Source: Rhypophila decipiens
Lineage: Eukaryota > Ascomycota > Sordariomycetes > Sordariales > Naviculisporaceae
Reading direction: 5' to 3'
Length of the DNA stretch: 64,000 nt
Assembly (NCBI GenBank): GCA_033297075.1
Contig: MU858072.1
Location: forward strand, 186,001-250,000
Position numbers and translations under genes: made by a program
Shown: positions 61,601 through 64,000 of the stretch, one piece after another
Position numbering within the stretch: the stretch's first letter is position 1
Layout: each line of letters begins with the position of its first letter
Notes under the pieces: model-generated
What the model saw: the letters and a program-made list of their open reading frames with translations, nothing else
Database searches by the model: none
What the model was told of the DNA's origin: nothing

Positions 61601-64000
61601 CCGGCGATGGATTCCCAATCCGACCATCACGGTCCATGCCAAGAAACACGTCCTAGCAACAGTGCAACCATCTCCTATCTTTCTGGCCTGGTTTTGCTAG
61701 AGTGGTCTTTCGGTCCAGCTACGGGAGCGATGGTTTGGTGGGGTTTGGCACCTTTCTGCGAGTTCTGGAAGACGATGTGACGGAGTCCATGGGCCAAGTT
61801 TCAAGATGAGCTTTCCCCCCTGACCCGATCACCCCCTGAGCTAGGGGCCCCTTACCCCACCATTTGCCTATGTATTTACCCCTTTTTTCTTTCCCAATTG
61901 CCTAGCGGCGCTTGTTTCGAAATTCGACGTCTCCTCAGGCTGAATGCTTGTTGCAACTCGGCATTCCTCCGCCATCGTGATGCTCAGAACCACCGAGAGC
62001 AACACCGGGTTCCCACCCTGGTTGATGACTTGATCCTCCTTGGTCTCGCGGAGGACGGACTCGGCTCAATCGGGAGAGCTTCGAAAGCTATGGCATTACT
62101 CCGTATGGCGTAGCCATCCATACCAATGCCGTTCCTGAGGACAAGCTCTAGTCAGCTCCGAGCTCTGGGTCGCTTGTTTCGTCTTTCTGCCCTCTTCAGG
62201 GTCCCCTTTTTCATGCGCACACCGCTCGGGAATACCGGTGCCAATAGGAGGAAAGATCTGATTGTGCAAACAATGGACAAAGGGCACCCTGTCACCAAGC
62301 TTCCCTTTCCCCACTGGTCTGGGTAGCTCGATAAGCTACGAGGTCGTGATCGGGACTAGGGCTCAAAAAGAGTTGCTGAAACAAGCGGCTCCTGCCACAG
62401 ACCCTCGCTCGCAATCACCATCACAGCCTCTTTTTGCTTTCCCCTTTCCCTTTTTGCCATCTTGTTTCAGCATCTTTCTTGGCACATGTGCGGTCGGTCT
62501 AGGTATCTGTCGTGCAGCTAGCCATCTACACCACTGCTGACCCCTTTCAGACGAACCAGCATCACCAGAGGGCGGCGTACGGGACGGGATATTTCCCAAT
62601 TATCAGAGTGAAAGATCGGGTAGGCGAGAAGGACGGGAAAACGAAAGAGAGAGTCTGAACACACTCCCCATGGTGAACGTAATCATCAACTTCATCTTCC
62701 GAGGTGCGAATAGGCATCTTTACCTCCTTGCTCAATGGATAACCACTACATCTGCCAACCCAACGGAGCAACTCTCAAAGACCCCTTGCAAGGGCAGTCA
62801 GTGTTGGTCATGCAAACAAGCAAGACCTTTGCTTCGACTTTTCACTCCTGGTACATACTCCACAGTCTGTTCACAAAGTTGTAACCCGAATGTGCCGAAT
62901 AGAAGAACATGGAGGGATATCAACATTCTGAAAAAAGAAAGATTTGCACAGGGCTAAGCTGGCGGTGTCACAGGAGAATTTACCGCTGGGAAATGTGACC
63001 TCGAGTAGAGATGCCTTTTTTTCCCTTCTTGGATGCATGATTTCTATGTGTAGCCAGCTCAGAAGGCGAGTCGATGATCTGCCTCTGGGGTTTGAAACTT
63101 GGCCATTCCGCTCGTCCTCCGCACCGGCCATGCCATGGCCGCAAGGTCAAAAGACCCACGAGCAGAGGAGCTTCAAGAGCCAAGAGGCCCAGATTAGGCT
63201 TTTACCTGGCGGATACACTAGGATTCCAGAAACTGGCTGTTTCCATCACATCACCATCCTGGCTAGTGTAGATAGGTGGCAGTGTTGTGTCCCGTATGGA
63301 GTCAACGGTGGACTTATTTCACGGTCAAGGGTTGATAGCTTCTACACGAGGCTTGCTAGGTTGTTATCCACCTCTTGTTTCAAGTGTTTGCCATCCAGCC
63401 ATCGGCAGCCGCCGCCCTGGACCTCACGGAGGTATTTACCGCACACTACCATAACATGTGTAGATCACAAACTGCCGGCCCGCCTGGTGTTGAGTTGAAG
63501 GATGAGCGGACAGAGAAGACAGCTAAACACTTTTGGTCATTACAGCATGCACTTGATAGTAGTCACTTATACGCGGAACGCACCAACCAACTTGCGCCTC
63601 GGGGTCATTATAACTCGGCATAAGTTGGTAGCTTGTAGGTGGTTGTTGGTATGTTGGACCTTTCAATATCACGTGGGCCGGTTGGTCGGTATAATTACCG
63701 TAGTGTACCAAATGGGGCGAGTATTATGGCCAACCATACGCGTATCACATACCAGACCCAGCGAGCATATCATCATTATCATTCTTCGACATAGTAGTTA
63801 CATGTAATGGGACTCACTCACCGGCTGACGGGCCTGAGAAGAAATGTCCATTTAGTGTATATTGAGTAAATGATGATAATAACAGACTACCAGATGCCCA
63901 ACTGCGGGCTACGCACACCAAGACCCGACGATCAGCTAGCTCATCAATTCAACGTCCACTGTGTAGTGTATGTACAGTTAGTCCGAGATCTCGAAATGCA
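58195..64000. other. 5.8-kb gene-poor right end
   Basis: The first 1.5 kb is strongly T-rich on the plus strand (58310-58520, 58790-58910) with GATGA, GGAT and GT microrepeats. From about 60000 to 64000 base composition returns to average, but no frame longer than about 185 codons or with a known domain is present on either strand. It may contain the 3' UTR of the Bud4-like gene and the promoter of a gene beyond the edge. Confidence 0.45.
58649..58674. repeat. (GGAT)6 microsatellite
   Basis: Six uninterrupted GGAT units and a final GG, downstream of the Bud4-like stop. Confidence 0.95.

Overview
The window is nuclear DNA of a filamentous ascomycete (Pezizomycotina, most likely a Sordariomycete). 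This rests on short spliceosomal introns (mostly 51-102 bp, GT...AG, often with a CTAAC/CTGAC branch site), long disordered Ser/Pro-rich proteins, and families in their filamentous-fungal form: a Hos4-type ankyrin protein, a Bud4/anillin-like PH protein, a DUF2457 protein and a CENP-B-HTH regulator. I see no operons, CRISPR arrays, rRNA or convincing tRNA genes. Gene models were built by joining frames at splice sites that restore family motifs.

Layout, left to right: a PXA/Nexin_C membrane-trafficking protein, partial at the left edge, with an unusually long 1.89 kb intron (2-3364, +); a CENP-B-type HTH regulator (5299-7088, -) with a probable 5'-UTR intron; about 13 kb without a recognisable gene (7180-20202); the DRG1/Rbg1 GTPase in five exons (20203-21699, -); a Hos4-like ankyrin protein of the Set3 complex (22858-27596, -); an ALKBH6-like dioxygenase (29152-29992, +); polyprenol reductase Dfg10/SRD5A3 (30193-31658, -); an unrecognised repeat-rich protein with a Cys-rich motif and an in-frame TAG (32228 to about 37017, -); mitochondrial ATP synthase delta subunit in five exons including a 30-nt micro-exon (37777-38590, -); about 5 kb without a supportable gene; a DUF2457 acidic protein (43598-45871, +); an NAD(P)-aldehyde dehydrogenase (47105-48662, or 48869 with an N-terminal extension, -); an LMBR1-family membrane protein preceded by an overlapping uORF (50176-52398, +); a Bud4-like septation protein (53602-58194, +); and 5.8 kb of low-complexity, gene-poor sequence to the right edge.

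The genes do not form one pathway. They are mostly housekeeping: translation GTPase, chromatin, dolichol synthesis, ATP synthase, septation, trafficking. This argues against a biosynthetic cluster or a large transposon island. The least explained items are the repeat-rich gene at 32-37 kb with its TAG, the 1.89 kb intron, and the 13 kb gene-free stretch upstream of the CENP-B-type regulator.
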